The notes: generated from the sequence alone by a model not told the origin. Shown: positions 34,057 to 43,600, counted from the stretch's first letter. The stretch: DNA of 64,000 bases from Variovorax sp. OV329 (GCF_900114785.1 NZ_FOUG01000021.1:40995-104994), one strand, 5' to 3'. Translations and numbers: made by a program.

Positions 34057-34269
34057 CGTTGGAATGGCCTTCGCGGCCGGCTGAAAACGCGGCCTGCAAA
34101 GGTGCCGCGAACGCTGTATCCAGAGGGGATTCGGGTATTATCCCGCCTTTGCCGCAACGCCCGCGAACGCGCCGGCATTGGCCGCAAAAGCGACCCTTCC
34201 ACCCCCTTCAAAACGAAAAAGTGGGCGACGACATGCCGAAGCGCATGCGTGTCCCAGAGGATCCTGCAC

Positions 34270-35313
34270 ATGTTCGGAGCATTCCGTCGGTATCTTTCCA
34301 CCGACCTCGCCATCGACCTCGGAACTGCCAACACCCTGATCTTTGCCCGCAACAAGGGCATCGTGCTCGACGAGCCCTCGGTCGTCGCTATCCGCCATGA
34401 AGGCGGCCCGCACGGCAAGAAGGTGATCCAGGCCGTGGGCCGCGAGGCCAAGGCCATGCTGGGCAAGGTGCCGGGCAACATCGAGGCCATCCGCCCGATG
34501 AAGGACGGCGTGATCGCCGACTTCGTGATCACCGAGCAGATGATCAAGCAGTTCATCAAGATGGTGCACCCGCGCTCGCTGCTGACCCCCAGCCCGCGCA
34601 TCATCATCTGCGTGCCCTGCGGCTCCACCCAGGTCGAGCGCCGCGCCATCAAGGACGCGGCCGAAGCGGCCGGCGCCACTTCCGTCTACCTCATCGAGGA
34701 GCCGATGGCCGCCGCGCTGGGCGCGGGCCTGCCGGTGTCGGAAGCCTCGGGCTCAATGGTGGTGGACATCGGCGGCGGCACCACCGAGGTAGGCGTGATC
34801 TCGCTGGGCGGCATGGTCTACAAGGGCTCCGTGCGCGTGGGCGGCGACCGCTTCGACGAGGCCATCATCAACTACATCCGCCGCAACTACGGCATGCTCA
34901 TCGGCGAGCCCACGGCGGAAGTCATCAAGAAGAGCATCGGCTCGGCCTTCCCCGGCTCCGAGGTGAAAGAAATGGAAGTCAAGGGGCGCAACCTCTCCGA
35001 GGGCGTGCCGCGCAGCTTCACCATCAGCTCCAACGAAGTGCTGGAAGCGCTCACCGAGCCGCTGAACAACATCGTCTCCTCGGTCAAGAACGCCCTGGAG
35101 CAGACCCCGCCCGAGCTGGGCGCGGACATCGCCGAGCGCGGCATGATGCTCACCGGCGGCGGCGCGCTGCTGCGCGACCTGGACCGCCTGCTGGCCGAGG
35201 AAACCGGCCTGCCGGTGCTGGTGGCCGAAGACCCGCTGACCTGCGTGGTGCGAGGCTGCGGCATCGCACTGGAACGCATGGACCGCCTGGGCAGCATCTT
35301 CACGAGCGAATGA
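34270..35313 (+). CDS. mreB: Rod shape-determining protein MreB
   Basis: MreB is the bacterial actin homologue that guides side-wall peptidoglycan synthesis in rod cells. The 347-residue product has the phosphate loops DLAIDLGTANTLI and VVDIGGGTTEVGVIS and the membrane-binding N-terminus MFGAFRRYLSTD. AGAGGA precedes the ATG. A TATTAT at 34136-34141 could be a -10 element. It opens the mreB-mreC-mreD-mrdA block. Confidence 0.97.
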   Translation: MFGAFRRYLSTDLAIDLGTANTLIFARNKGIVLDEPSVVAIRHEGGPHGKKVIQAVGREAKAMLGKVPGNIEAIRPMKDGVIADFVITEQMIKQFIKMVHPRSLLTPSPRIIICVPCGSTQVERRAIKDAAEAAGATSVYLIEEPMAAALGAGLPVSEASGSMVVDIGGGTTEVGVISLGGMVYKGSVRVGGDRFDEAIINYIRRNYGMLIGEPTAEVIKKSIGSAFPGSEVKEMEVKGRNLSEGVPRSFTISSNEVLEALTEPLNNIVSSVKNALEQTPPELGADIAERGMMLTGGGALLRDLDRLLAEETGLPVLVAEDPLTCVVRGCGIALERMDRLGSIFTSE

Positions 35314-35393
35314 CCGGCCGCCCCTGCTGCGCACACCGCGTGTGCCTGTGGGGCCAAAGCTTCCCAATCGCTCAGCACGTGGCATAAACACGC

Positions 35394-36557
35394 ATGCCGC
35401 TCGGCACCCTTGATCGAACCGCGCCGCCCCTGTTCAACCAGGGGCCGTCGGCGCTGAGCAAGCTGATCTTCTTCAGCGCGCTGGCCCTGTTCCTCATGGT
35501 GGCGGACGGGCGCTTCCACCTCGTCCAGCCGATCCGCAGCGTGATCGGCACCGTGCTCTACCCCGCCCAGTGGCTGGCCCTCAAGCCGGTGCAGATGGTG
35601 CTGGGCGGCAGCAAGTACTTCGACGACCTGCAGACCGCGCAGGGCAACGAGGCGCAGGCGCGCAAGGCGCTGGCCAGCCAGGCCGAGCGCGCCAGCCAGG
35701 CCGACGCCATGGCGCAGGACAACGCCCGCCTGCGCGGCCTGCTGGAACTGCGCCAGACCACCATCACCCCCGGCCGCGCGGCCGAGGTGCTCTACGACGC
35801 AGCCGACCCCTACAGTCGCAAGGTGGTCATCGACCAGGGGCAGACGCACGGCATCACGCCCGGCTCGCCGGTGATCGATGCCGACGGCGTGCTCGGCCAG
35901 GTGACGCTGGTGCAGGCCTTCACCAGCGAAGTGACGCTGGTGATCGACCGCGACCTGTCCATCCCCGTGCAGAACACCCGCACCGGCGCGCGCAGCGTGG
36001 CCTTTGGCGATGCCACCGCGCACAGCGCCGGCATGGAACTGCGCTTCATGGGCGCGAACGCCGACCTGCGCGAAGGCGACCTGCTGGCCACCAGCGGCGT
36101 GGACGGCGTCTACCCGGCCGGCATCCCGGTGGCGAAGATCGATCGCATCGAGCGCCGCGCCGACTCGGCTTTCGCCCGCATCTACTGCGTGCCCATCGCC
36201 ACCGTCTCGGGCGCGCGCTACGTGCTGGTGCTGGCGCCGGTGGGCGAGCAGGTGCCGCGCATCGCGCCCGCCACGCCCGACCCGGCCGCGGCCAAGAAGA
36301 AGGACAAGGACGCCAAGGCCAAGGCCGACGCGAAGAACAACAAGGGCAAGCCGGGCGACAAGGCGCCGGCGGACAAGCCCGCGGACAAGGCGGCCGAGGC
36401 ATCTGCGCAAAAGCCCGGCGCAGCGCAGCCCGCGGCCAAGCCGGCCGAGTCGAGCGCGCAGAAGCCCGCCGCCCAGCCCGCCGCGAAGCCCGCAGCCGCG
36501 CCCGTTTCCAGGCCGCCGGCCGCCGCCGCGCCCAAGCCTGAAGGGAGGACGCCATGA
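35394..36557 (+). CDS. mreC: Rod shape-determining protein MreC
   Basis: MreC is a bitopic inner-membrane scaffold with a periplasmic beta-domain that activates PBP2/RodA. The 387-residue product has one TM helix (about 22-40), a coiled coil rich in Ala and Gln (about 75-120), the two-barrel MreC domain (120-285), and an unusually long low-complexity tail of Lys, Ala and Pro (about 290-387). The tail is of the kind seen in betaproteobacterial MreC and is likely disordered in the periplasm. It overlaps mreD by 4 bp. Confidence 0.93.
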   Translation: MPLGTLDRTAPPLFNQGPSALSKLIFFSALALFLMVADGRFHLVQPIRSVIGTVLYPAQWLALKPVQMVLGGSKYFDDLQTAQGNEAQARKALASQAERASQADAMAQDNARLRGLLELRQTTITPGRAAEVLYDAADPYSRKVVIDQGQTHGITPGSPVIDADGVLGQVTLVQAFTSEVTLVIDRDLSIPVQNTRTGARSVAFGDATAHSAGMELRFMGANADLREGDLLATSGVDGVYPAGIPVAKIDRIERRADSAFARIYCVPIATVSGARYVLVLAPVGEQVPRIAPATPDPAAAKKKDKDAKAKADAKNNKGKPGDKAPADKPADKAAEASAQKPGAAQPAAKPAESSAQKPAAQPAAKPAAAPVSRPPAAAAPKPEGRTP

Positions 36558-37075
36558 TCATGCGCCCCGGCCAGCAACAGCTCCTGCTGCCGCTCAGCCC
36601 TGCCTTCATGTGGGCCACGCTCTTCGTGGCCATGCTGCTGAACATGCTGCCCCTGGGCCGCATCGGCTGGATGCCCGACCTGCTGGCGCTGGCCATCGTC
36701 TTCTGGGGCGTGCACCAGCCGTCCCGCGTCAGCATCGGCATCGCCTTCATGTTCGGCCTGGCCATGGACGTGCAGCAATCGGCGATCCTGGGCCAGCATG
36801 CGCTGTCCTACACCACCCTGGGCTACTTCGCGACCAGCATCCACCGGCGGCTGCTGTGGTATCCGGTGTTCTCGCAATCGCTGCAGGTGCTGCCGCTGTT
36901 CGCGCTCTCGCACCTGATCGAGCTGGGCATCCGCATGATCGGCGGCGGCGTGTTCCCCGGCTGGTCGCTGATGCTGGCGCCGGTGATCGAGGCGGCGCTC
37001 TGGCCGCTGGCCACCAGCGTGCTGCTGGCGCCGCAGCGCCGCGCGCCCGAGCCGGACGCCAACCGGCCCTTGTGA
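36554..37075 (+). CDS. mreD: Rod shape-determining protein MreD
   Basis: A 173-residue membrane protein with five or six helices that works with MreC in the elongasome. It shows PDLLALAIVFWGVHQPSR and FGLAMDVQQSAILGQHALSY, typical of MreD. It is translationally coupled to mreC through ATGA and followed 33 bp later by mrdA. Confidence 0.92.
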   Translation: MIMRPGQQQLLLPLSPAFMWATLFVAMLLNMLPLGRIGWMPDLLALAIVFWGVHQPSRVSIGIAFMFGLAMDVQQSAILGQHALSYTTLGYFATSIHRRLLWYPVFSQSLQVLPLFALSHLIELGIRMIGGGVFPGWSLMLAPVIEAALWPLATSVLLAPQRRAPEPDANRPL

Positions 37076-37108
37076 AACTAAGAGCGGCTTCCTAAGCTCT
37101 CAAGGCGC

Positions 37109-39076
37109 ATGACCGAGATTCGCAACGTCGCAGCCGACCTGGCGCGCTTTCGCCGGCGCGTGGTGGTGATCAGCCTTGCCGTGCTGTTCGCCTTCGGCCT
37201 CCTGTGCGCGCGTCTCGTTTTCCTGCAGGTGGTGCGCCACGAGGACCTGGCCGAGCAGGCCGAGAGCAACCGCACCGCGGTCGTTCCGGTGGTGCCCAAC
37301 CGCGGCCTCATCCTGGACCGCAACGGCATCGTGCTGGCCTCCAACTACTCGGCCTACACGCTGGAGATCACGCCCTCGAAGGCAGGCGACGTGGAAGAGA
37401 CCATCGACACCCTGTCCGAGGTGGTCGACATCACGCCGCGCGACCGCCGCCGCTTCAAGCGCCTGCGCGAGGACTCGCGCAGCTTCGACTCGGTGCCCAT
37501 CCGCACGCGCCTGTCGGACGAGGAGGTGGCCCGCTTCGCCGCCCAGCGCTACCGCTTCCCGGGCGTGGAGATCAAGGCGCGCCTGTTCCGCAACTACCCC
37601 CACGGCGAGACCGCCAGCCACGTGCTGGGCTACATCGGCCGCATCAACCAGCGCGAGAAAGTGGCGATGGAGGACTGGGAGGAAGAGGACCAGGCCAACT
37701 ACAAGGGCACCGACTACATCGGCAAGCTGGGCGTGGAGCAGAGCTACGAGAAGCCCCTGCACGGCCAGACCGGCGTCGAGCAGATGGAGACCTCGGCCGG
37801 AGGCCGCGCGGTGCGCCGCCTGGCCAGCCACCCGTCCACGCCCGGCGACACGGTGATGCTGGCGCTGGACATCAAGCTGCAGAAGCTGATCGAGGACATG
37901 TACGGCGATCGCCGCGGCGCCGTGGTGGCCATCGACCCCAAGACCGGCGAGGTGCTGGCCTTCGTCAGCAAGCCCACCTTCGATCCGAACCTGTTCGTGG
38001 AAGGCATCGATACGGAAAGCTGGAAGGAGCTGTCCGAATCCATCGACAAGCCGCTGCTCAACCGCGCGCTGCGCGGCACCTACCCGCCCGGCTCCACCTA
38101 CAAGCCCTTCATGGCGTTGGCGGCCCTGCAGACCAACAAGCGCGCACCCGGCACGCAGGTGCTCGACCCGGGCTACTTCAACTTCGGCGGCCACCGCTTC
38201 GGCAGCCCCGAGGGCTACCTGGGCAACGTGGACATGCGCCGCTCGATCCAGGTGTCCAGCAACATCTACTACTACTCGCTGGCCAACGAGATGGGCGTGG
38301 ACCTGATCCACGACCAGATGAAGCCGCTGGGCTTCGGCCAGATCACCGGCATCGACATCGGCGGCGAGGTGCGCGGCGTACTGCCCAGCACCGAGTGGAA
38401 GCGCAACGCCTACAAGCGCGCCGAGGCGAAGAAGTGGTATGCCGGCGAAACCATTTCGCTGGGCATCGGCCAGGGCTACAACAGCTTCACGATGCTGCAG
38501 CTCGCGCAGGCCACCAGCATCGTGGCCGCGAACGGCATCAAGCACCGCCCGCACTTGGTGCTGGCCACGCGCGATACCGTCACCAGCGAAACCAAGCCCC
38601 TGCAGCAGCCGCCCGGCGAGGACATCGGCCTGAAGCCTGCCAACGTCGCCGTCATCCGCGAGGGCCTGGCCAGCGTGGTCACGGGCGGCACCGCGCGCGG
38701 CGTGTTCGCCGGCGCGGGCTACGCGGCGGCTGGCAAGACCGGCACGGCGCAGGCGGTGGGCATGGCGCAGAACGCCAAGTACAACGCCAAGGCACTCGAA
38801 GAGCACCAGCGCGACCATGCGCTGTTCACGGCCTTCGCGCCGGTGAACGATCCGAAGATCGCAGTGGCGGTGATCGTCGAGAACGCGGGCTGGGGTGCCG
38901 GCGCCGCTGCGCCCATCGCGCGCCGTATCTTCGACTACTGGCTGCTGGACCAGTACCCCAGCGAGGCCGACATGGCCGCCATCCGCCAGGGCAAGGCCAC
39001 CGCGCCCATCGGCAAGCCGCGCGTGGCCAGCGAAGTGGCCTGGCCCGCACCCGCCAGCGCGCCCTCGGCGCCCTGA
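37109..39076 (+). CDS. mrdA: Penicillin-binding protein 2 (elongasome transpeptidase)
   Basis: PBP2 cross-links peptidoglycan during side-wall growth. The 655-residue product has a single N-terminal TM (about 16-36), the PBP dimer domain, and the transpeptidase domain with SxxK in PPGSTYKPFM, SxN in QVSSNIYY and KTG in AAGKTGTAQAV. The family start TEIRNVAADLARFRRR fits the ATG at 37109. The glycosyltransferase partner rodA, often the next gene, is not here; the gene is followed by a convergent transporter. Confidence 0.96.
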   Translation: MTEIRNVAADLARFRRRVVVISLAVLFAFGLLCARLVFLQVVRHEDLAEQAESNRTAVVPVVPNRGLILDRNGIVLASNYSAYTLEITPSKAGDVEETIDTLSEVVDITPRDRRRFKRLREDSRSFDSVPIRTRLSDEEVARFAAQRYRFPGVEIKARLFRNYPHGETASHVLGYIGRINQREKVAMEDWEEEDQANYKGTDYIGKLGVEQSYEKPLHGQTGVEQMETSAGGRAVRRLASHPSTPGDTVMLALDIKLQKLIEDMYGDRRGAVVAIDPKTGEVLAFVSKPTFDPNLFVEGIDTESWKELSESIDKPLLNRALRGTYPPGSTYKPFMALAALQTNKRAPGTQVLDPGYFNFGGHRFGSPEGYLGNVDMRRSIQVSSNIYYYSLANEMGVDLIHDQMKPLGFGQITGIDIGGEVRGVLPSTEWKRNAYKRAEAKKWYAGETISLGIGQGYNSFTMLQLAQATSIVAANGIKHRPHLVLATRDTVTSETKPLQQPPGEDIGLKPANVAVIREGLASVVTGGTARGVFAGAGYAAAGKTGTAQAVGMAQNAKYNAKALEEHQRDHALFTAFAPVNDPKIAVAVIVENAGWGAGAAAPIARRIFDYWLLDQYPSEADMAAIRQGKATAPIGKPRVASEVAWPAPASAPSAP

Positions 39077-39107
39077 TCGGCCGGCCGGCGTTGCGCCCGC
39101 CTGCGGG

Positions 39108-39866
39108 CTACTTGAAGAAGGCGTCGTACGCCGTCTTCACGATGAGCGCGCTCACCACCACCATGAAGACCTTGCGCACGAAGCCGGCGCCGTGCTTGAG
39201 CGCCACCCGCGCGCCCAGCACGCTGCCGATCACGTTGGCCACCGCCATCATCAGGCCGTAGTGCCACCACACGTGGCCCTTCATGGCCAGCAGCAGCAGG
39301 GCGCCCAGGTTGGTGGTGGTGTTGAGCAGCTTGGCCGAGGCCGAGGCGTTGAGGAAGTCGTAGCCCAGGATGCGCACCATCGCGAAGATGAAGAAGCTGC
39401 CGGTGCCCGGGCCGAAGAAGCCGTCGTACACGCCGATCACGAAGCCGATGCTGCACATCACGGCCATCTCGGCGCGCGCAGCGAAATTGGGCGAATGGTG
39501 GCGGCCGAGGTCCTTGCGCGCCAGCGTGTAGAGCAGCAGGCCCAGCAGGATGACGGGCAGCAGCTTGCGCAGGAATTCGCCCGGCACCAGCGTGAGGACC
39601 CAGGCCCCGGTGAGGGCGCCCGCGAAGGCGCAGCCGGCGGCGGGCAGCAGCGCATGCCAACGCATGTGCACGCGGCGGCTGAACTGGGCGGTGGCGGCGG
39701 CCGTGCCCCAAACCGAGGCGCTCTTGTTGGTGCCGAAGAGGGTGGCTGCCGGTGCGCCGGGGAAGACCGAGAACAGCGCCGGGACCAGGATCAGCCCGCC
39801 ACCGCCAACGATCGAGTCCACGAAGCCCGCGAACAGCGAAGCGAGGGTGATGACGATCCATTCCAT
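39108..39866 (-). CDS. TauE/SafE-family sulfite/organosulfonate exporter
   Basis: A 252-residue membrane protein with about eight helices and the family motifs FVDSIVGGGGLILVPAL and FGTNKSASVWGTA in the first half and GVYDGFFGPGTGSF in the second. Members move sulfite, sulfoacetate or related anions out of the cell; the substrate here is unknown. I chose the ATG at 39866 directly before the first helix. It converges on mrdA with a 31-bp gap. Confidence 0.88.
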   Translation of the reverse strand: MEWIVITLASLFAGFVDSIVGGGGLILVPALFSVFPGAPAATLFGTNKSASVWGTAAATAQFSRRVHMRWHALLPAAGCAFAGALTGAWVLTLVPGEFLRKLLPVILLGLLLYTLARKDLGRHHSPNFAARAEMAVMCSIGFVIGVYDGFFGPGTGSFFIFAMVRILGYDFLNASASAKLLNTTTNLGALLLLAMKGHVWWHYGLMMAVANVIGSVLGARVALKHGAGFVRKVFMVVVSALIVKTAYDAFFK

Positions 39867-39933
39867 GAGGGGCGGGATTGTCCCATCGTCGCCGCTATGG
39901 AATTGATAGCGCCCAAATGCGGTGCACAAAAGA

Positions 39934-39958
39934 AAAGGCGCCGACCAGCGGCGCCTTT
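39934..39958 (-). terminator. Second intrinsic terminator behind the GMC oxidoreductase gene
   Basis: Perfect 9-bp stem AAAGGCGCC / GGCGCCTTT with a 7-nt loop; on the minus strand it is followed by TTTTCTTTTG. It lies downstream of the hairpin at 39970-39987 and forms a tandem terminator. Confidence 0.7.
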
Positions 39959-39960
39959 AT

Positions 39961-39987
39961 CAAAAAAACGGCATCTCGACGGATGCC
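39961..39987 (-). terminator. Intrinsic terminator of the GMC oxidoreductase transcript
   Basis: On the minus strand the hairpin GGCATC-CGTCGA-GATGCC (39987-39970) is followed by GTTTTTTTG. It lies 123 bases after the GMC stop codon. The rest of the 244-bp gap between the TauE gene and the GMC stop shows nothing else I can assign. Confidence 0.75.
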
Positions 39988-40110
39988 TTGTGTCTCGTGT
40001 CTTCGAATTCTCTGGATACCGAATTTGTCTCCTCGGCCCCCGCGCTGCGGGAGGCCCCCGGCTGCGAGTGCATGGACTTTAAAGGCATGCACCGCCCAAG
40101 TGCATTGGGA

Positions 40111-41778
40111 TTAACCCGCCTCGTGCACCATCATGGTAGCGCTGTCCTGGCGCACCCAGGCGGCGGCCTTCTCCGCGATCATCAGCGTGGGGCTGTTGGT
40201 GTTGCCGCTGGTGATGGTGGGCATGGCGCCCGCATCCACCACGCGCAGGCCGGCGATGCGCCGGCCGCGGCCGTCGCGCACGCGCAGGCGCGAATCGAGC
40301 ACGGCCATCGTGTCGTCGTCCGCACCCATCTTGGTGGTGCCCACCGGGTGGAAGATGGTGGTGGCGATGTCGCCCGCCAGGCGCGCCAGTTCCTCGTCGC
40401 TCTGGTATTGGACGCCCGGCTTCCATTCCTGCGGCTTGAACTTCGCCAGTGCCGGCTGGGCTGCGATGTGGCGCGTGACGCGCAGCGAGTCGGCCGCCAC
40501 CTTGCGGTCTTCATCGGTGCTCAGGTAGTTGGGCGCAATCGCCGGGGCATCGGCAAAGCGGGGGCTGCGGATGTTCACCGTGCCGCGGCTGGTCGGGTTG
40601 AGGTTGCACACGCTGGCGGTGAAAGCCGGGAAGCTGTGCAGCGGCTCGCCAAAGGCATCGAGCGAAAGCGGCTGCACGTGGTACTCCAGGTTCGGCCATT
40701 CGAGCGTGGGCGAGCTCTTCGTGAACGCGCCCAACTGCGAGGGCGCCATGCTCATCGGGCCGCTGCGCTTCATGGCGTATTCCAGGCCGATCTTCGCCTT
40801 GCCGAACAGGGAGGAGGCCAGCACGTTGAGCGTGGGCGCGCCCTCGATCTTGAACACCGCGCGGATCTGCAGGTGGTCCTGCAGGTTGGCGCCCACGCCG
40901 GGCAGGTCGGCGAGCACCTCGATGCCTTGGCTGCGCAGCAGCTCCGCCGGCCCGATGCCCGAGAGCTGCAGGAGTTGCGGCGAGCCGATGCTGCCCGCGC
41001 ACAGCAGCACCTCGCGGGTGGCGTGCGCATGCACCATCTCGTGCCCGTCCCACACCTGCGCGCCGGTGCAGCGCAGGCTGCCGTCGTCCTGGCGCTCGAT
41101 GTCGAGCCGGGCGACCTGCGCGTTGGTCCACAGCTCGAAATTCGGCCGGCCATAGCAGGTGGGCCGCAGAAAGGCCTTGGCGCTGTTCCAGCGCCAGCCG
41201 TCCTTCTGGTTGACCTGGAAGTAGCCCACGCCCTCGTTGTTGCCGCGGTTGAAGTCGGTGGAGTGCGGCACGCCGGCCTGCTGCGCGGCCTGCGCGAAGG
41301 CGTCGAGGATGTCCCAGCGCAGGCGCTGCTTCTCGACACGCCATTCGCCGCCCGCGCCGTGCAGTTCGTCGGCGCCCAGGTAGTAGTCCTCGTGCTTCTT
41401 GAAGGCCGGCAGCACCTCGCTCCAGCGCCAGGTGTCGTCACCCGTGACCTGCGCCCAATGCTCGTAGTCGCGAGACTGCCCGCGCATGTAGATCATCCCG
41501 TTGATGCTCGAGCACCCGCCCAGCGTCTTGCCGCGCGGGTAGCGCAGGCTGCGGCCGTTCAGGCCCGCGTCGGGCTCGGTGTTGTAGAGCCAGTCGGTGC
41601 GCGGGTTGCCGATGCAGTAAAGGTACCCCACCGGGATGTGGATCCAGTGGTAGTCGTCCCTGCGCCCCGCCTCGATCAGCAGCACCCGCTTGCTCTTGTC
41701 CGCAGACAGGCGGTTGGCCATCAGCGCGCCGGCCGTGCCGCCGCCGATGACGATGTAGTCGAAGGTCGTGTCGCTCAA
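40111..41778 (-). CDS. GMC-family FAD oxidoreductase (alcohol/choline dehydrogenase type)
   Basis: A 555-residue flavoprotein that oxidises an alcohol to an aldehyde. The FAD motif is IVIGGGTAGALMANRL, the GMC signature 1 region is GCSSINGMIYMRGQSRDY, and the active-site His lies in HPVGTTKMG with NTNSPTLMIAEKAA near the end. I chose the TTG at 41778 because AAAAGGAGA lies eight bases before it and MSDTTFDYIVIGG is the usual family start; a TTG at 41805 is less likely. The aldehyde dehydrogenase gene upstream on the same strand could use its product. Confidence 0.88.
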   Translation of the reverse strand: MSDTTFDYIVIGGGTAGALMANRLSADKSKRVLLIEAGRRDDYHWIHIPVGYLYCIGNPRTDWLYNTEPDAGLNGRSLRYPRGKTLGGCSSINGMIYMRGQSRDYEHWAQVTGDDTWRWSEVLPAFKKHEDYYLGADELHGAGGEWRVEKQRLRWDILDAFAQAAQQAGVPHSTDFNRGNNEGVGYFQVNQKDGWRWNSAKAFLRPTCYGRPNFELWTNAQVARLDIERQDDGSLRCTGAQVWDGHEMVHAHATREVLLCAGSIGSPQLLQLSGIGPAELLRSQGIEVLADLPGVGANLQDHLQIRAVFKIEGAPTLNVLASSLFGKAKIGLEYAMKRSGPMSMAPSQLGAFTKSSPTLEWPNLEYHVQPLSLDAFGEPLHSFPAFTASVCNLNPTSRGTVNIRSPRFADAPAIAPNYLSTDEDRKVAADSLRVTRHIAAQPALAKFKPQEWKPGVQYQSDEELARLAGDIATTIFHPVGTTKMGADDDTMAVLDSRLRVRDGRGRRIAGLRVVDAGAMPTITSGNTNSPTLMIAEKAAAWVRQDSATMMVHEAG

Positions 41779-41830
41779 GGGATGTCTCCTTTTTATTCTG
41801 GGCAAGTCCGTCGCTCATCAACCCGCGAGG

Positions 41831-41936
41831 CCAGCAACACACCGAGGAACCGGCTTCGCCGGGCCTCAGGTGTGGTCGCCTCCTCGGGAGGTGGCGAACT
41901 ACACGGAGCGAAGCGAAGTGAGAAGCCGGGAGGCCT
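41831..41936 (-). repeat. Copy B of the stop-codon-proximal repeat
   Basis: It shares the GAGG-type start, CCCGGCTTCTCACTTCGCTTC, the invariant CCTCC-CGA-GGAGG hairpin and the long terminal hairpin with copies A and C. In the terminal hairpin (plus-strand coordinates) the inner stem is CCGGC/GCCGG (41850-41862). The outer pair of arms is GAGG/CCTC (41844-41847 with 41864-41867) in place of GCGG/CCGC, a compensatory change, and the flanks CACACC/GGTGTG pair as well. Confidence 0.85.
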
Positions 41937-41942
41937 CAGTGC

Positions 41943-41990
41943 TGGTGGCGAATTACACGCCGCGTGAGCGGCGTGAAAAGCCGGGGGGCT
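41943..41990 (-). repeat. Degenerate half-copy (B') directly after the mmsA stop
   Basis: On the minus strand this copy starts right at the mmsA-type gene's stop codon (AGCCCCCCGGCTTTTCAC) and ends at TTCGCCACC, then full copy B follows. The central part is a perfect 8-bp hairpin CACGCCGC-TCAC-GCGGCGTG, which replaces the weaker CACTTCGC..GCGTG of the other copies. Confidence 0.7.
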
Positions 41991-43502
41991 TCAGTGCGCA
42001 GTCGGCATTGCGAACTCGGCACCCTTGCCGATGCTCTCCGGCCAGCGCTGCATCACCGACTTCTGCTTGGTATAGAAGCGCACGCCTTCCTCGCCGTAGG
42101 CATGCATGTCGCCGAACAGCGAGCGCTTCCAGCCGCCGAAGCCGTGCCAGGCCATGGGCACCGGGATCGGCACGTTGATGCCCACCATGCCCACCTGGAT
42201 GCGGCGCGAGAACTCGCGCGCCACGTTGCCGTCGCGCGTGAAGCACGAGACGCCGTTGCCGAACTCGTGCGCGTTGATCAAATCGACCGCCTCTGCCAGG
42301 TCGTGCACGCGCACGCAGGACAGCACCGGGCCGAAGATCTCTTCCTTGTAGATGCGCATCTCGGGCGTGACGTGGTCGAACAGCGTGCCGCCCATCCAGA
42401 AGCCGTCGCCACAACCCGCGCCGGCGGTGTTCGCATCGAAGCCGCGGCCATCCACCAGCAGCTGGGCGCCTTCCTTCACGCCCTGCTCGATGTAGCCGGT
42501 GATGCGCTGGTGCGCCGCGCGGGTGACGATGGGGCCCATCTCGGCCGCCAGGTTCTCACCATGAAGCACCTTGAGCGTCTTGGCGCGCTCCACCAGCTTG
42601 GGCAGCACCTTGTCGGCCGCATCGCCCACCAGCACCGCCACGCTGATGGCCATGCAGCGCTCGCCGGCCGAGCCATAGCCCGAGCCGATCAATGCGTCCA
42701 CCGTCTGGTCGATGTCCGCATCGGGCATCACCACCATGTGGTTCTTCGCGCCGCCCAGCGCCTGCACGCGCTTGCCGTGCCGCGCCCCGGTCTCGTAGAT
42801 GTAGTTGGCAATGGGCGTGGAGCCCACGAAGCTGATCGCCTTCACGTCCGGATGCTCCAGCAGCGCGTCCACCGCGACCTTGTCGCCCTGCACCACGTTG
42901 AACACGCCGTCGGGCAGGCCGGCCTTCTTCAGCAGCTCGGCCATCAGCAGCGAGGGGCTGGGGTCGGTCGGGCTGGGCTTGAGGATGAAGCAGTTGCCCG
43001 CGGCGATGGCCACCGGGAACATCCACATCGGCACCATCACCGGGAAGTTGAAAGGCGTGATGCCCGCCACCACACCCAAAGGCTGGCGCAGCGTCCAGTT
43101 GTCGATGCCGGTGGAGACCTGCTCGGTGTAGTCGCCCTTGAGCAGCTGCGGGATGCCGCAGGCGAACTCCACGATGTCGATGCCGCGCGTGACCTCGCCC
43201 TGCGCGTCGGTGAACACCTTGCCGTGCTCGGCGGTGATCAGGTGCGCCAGTTCGTCGCGGTGCTGGTTGAGCAGCTCCAGGAACTTGAACATCACCCGCG
43301 CGCGGCGGATCGGCGGCGTGTCGGCCCAGGCCGGGAAAGCGGCCTGGGCGGCAGCCACCGCAGCGTTCACGTCCTCGGCAGACCCGAGCGCCACCTTGCC
43401 GGTGACGCGACCGCTGGCCGGGTTGGTCACGTCCTGCGTGCGGCCGGAGGTGTTGGCCGCAGGGCGGCCGCCGATGTGGTGCTCGATATTTGCAATGCTC
43501 AT
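41991..43502 (-). CDS. mmsA: CoA-acylating methylmalonate-semialdehyde dehydrogenase type
   Basis: The 503-residue aldehyde dehydrogenase fits MmsA/IolA, which turns malonate or methylmalonate semialdehyde into acetyl- or propionyl-CoA. It shows GVVAGITPFNFPVMVPMWM, LGGAKNHMVVMPDAD, the catalytic Cys in GSAGERCMAIS, and EEIFGPVLSC. A role in valine, inositol or beta-alanine breakdown is known for the family. Next to a GMC alcohol oxidase it could equally serve another aldehyde. It is divergent from a LysR gene, which probably regulates it. Confidence 0.88.
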   Translation of the reverse strand: MSIANIEHHIGGRPAANTSGRTQDVTNPASGRVTGKVALGSAEDVNAAVAAAQAAFPAWADTPPIRRARVMFKFLELLNQHRDELAHLITAEHGKVFTDAQGEVTRGIDIVEFACGIPQLLKGDYTEQVSTGIDNWTLRQPLGVVAGITPFNFPVMVPMWMFPVAIAAGNCFILKPSPTDPSPSLLMAELLKKAGLPDGVFNVVQGDKVAVDALLEHPDVKAISFVGSTPIANYIYETGARHGKRVQALGGAKNHMVVMPDADIDQTVDALIGSGYGSAGERCMAISVAVLVGDAADKVLPKLVERAKTLKVLHGENLAAEMGPIVTRAAHQRITGYIEQGVKEGAQLLVDGRGFDANTAGAGCGDGFWMGGTLFDHVTPEMRIYKEEIFGPVLSCVRVHDLAEAVDLINAHEFGNGVSCFTRDGNVAREFSRRIQVGMVGINVPIPVPMAWHGFGGWKRSLFGDMHAYGEEGVRFYTKQKSVMQRWPESIGKGAEFAMPTAH

Positions 43503-43546
43503 GGTGGTTCTTTGCGGGCTGATGACGGGCGAGTGTCATTCCTTCA

Positions 43547-43600
43547 AGAGGAATTCGCCAATGATTTCGCCTAAATGGGTTTATAAATCGCCCAAATACC
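43547..43600 (+). promoter_or_regulatory. Probable LysR-binding and promoter region between mmsA and the LysR gene
   Basis: The 98-bp divergent gap contains two similar direct elements, ATTTCGCCTAAAT (43564-43576) and AAATCGCCCAAAT (43585-43597), next to the LysR start. TA-rich repeats of this kind in a divergent LysR intergenic region are typical regulator and promoter sites. Confidence 0.4.

Noticed and set aside
41768..42178. A plus-strand frame across repeat copies B and B'
   Set aside because: It is repeat-derived translation of the same type as at copy A, not a gene.
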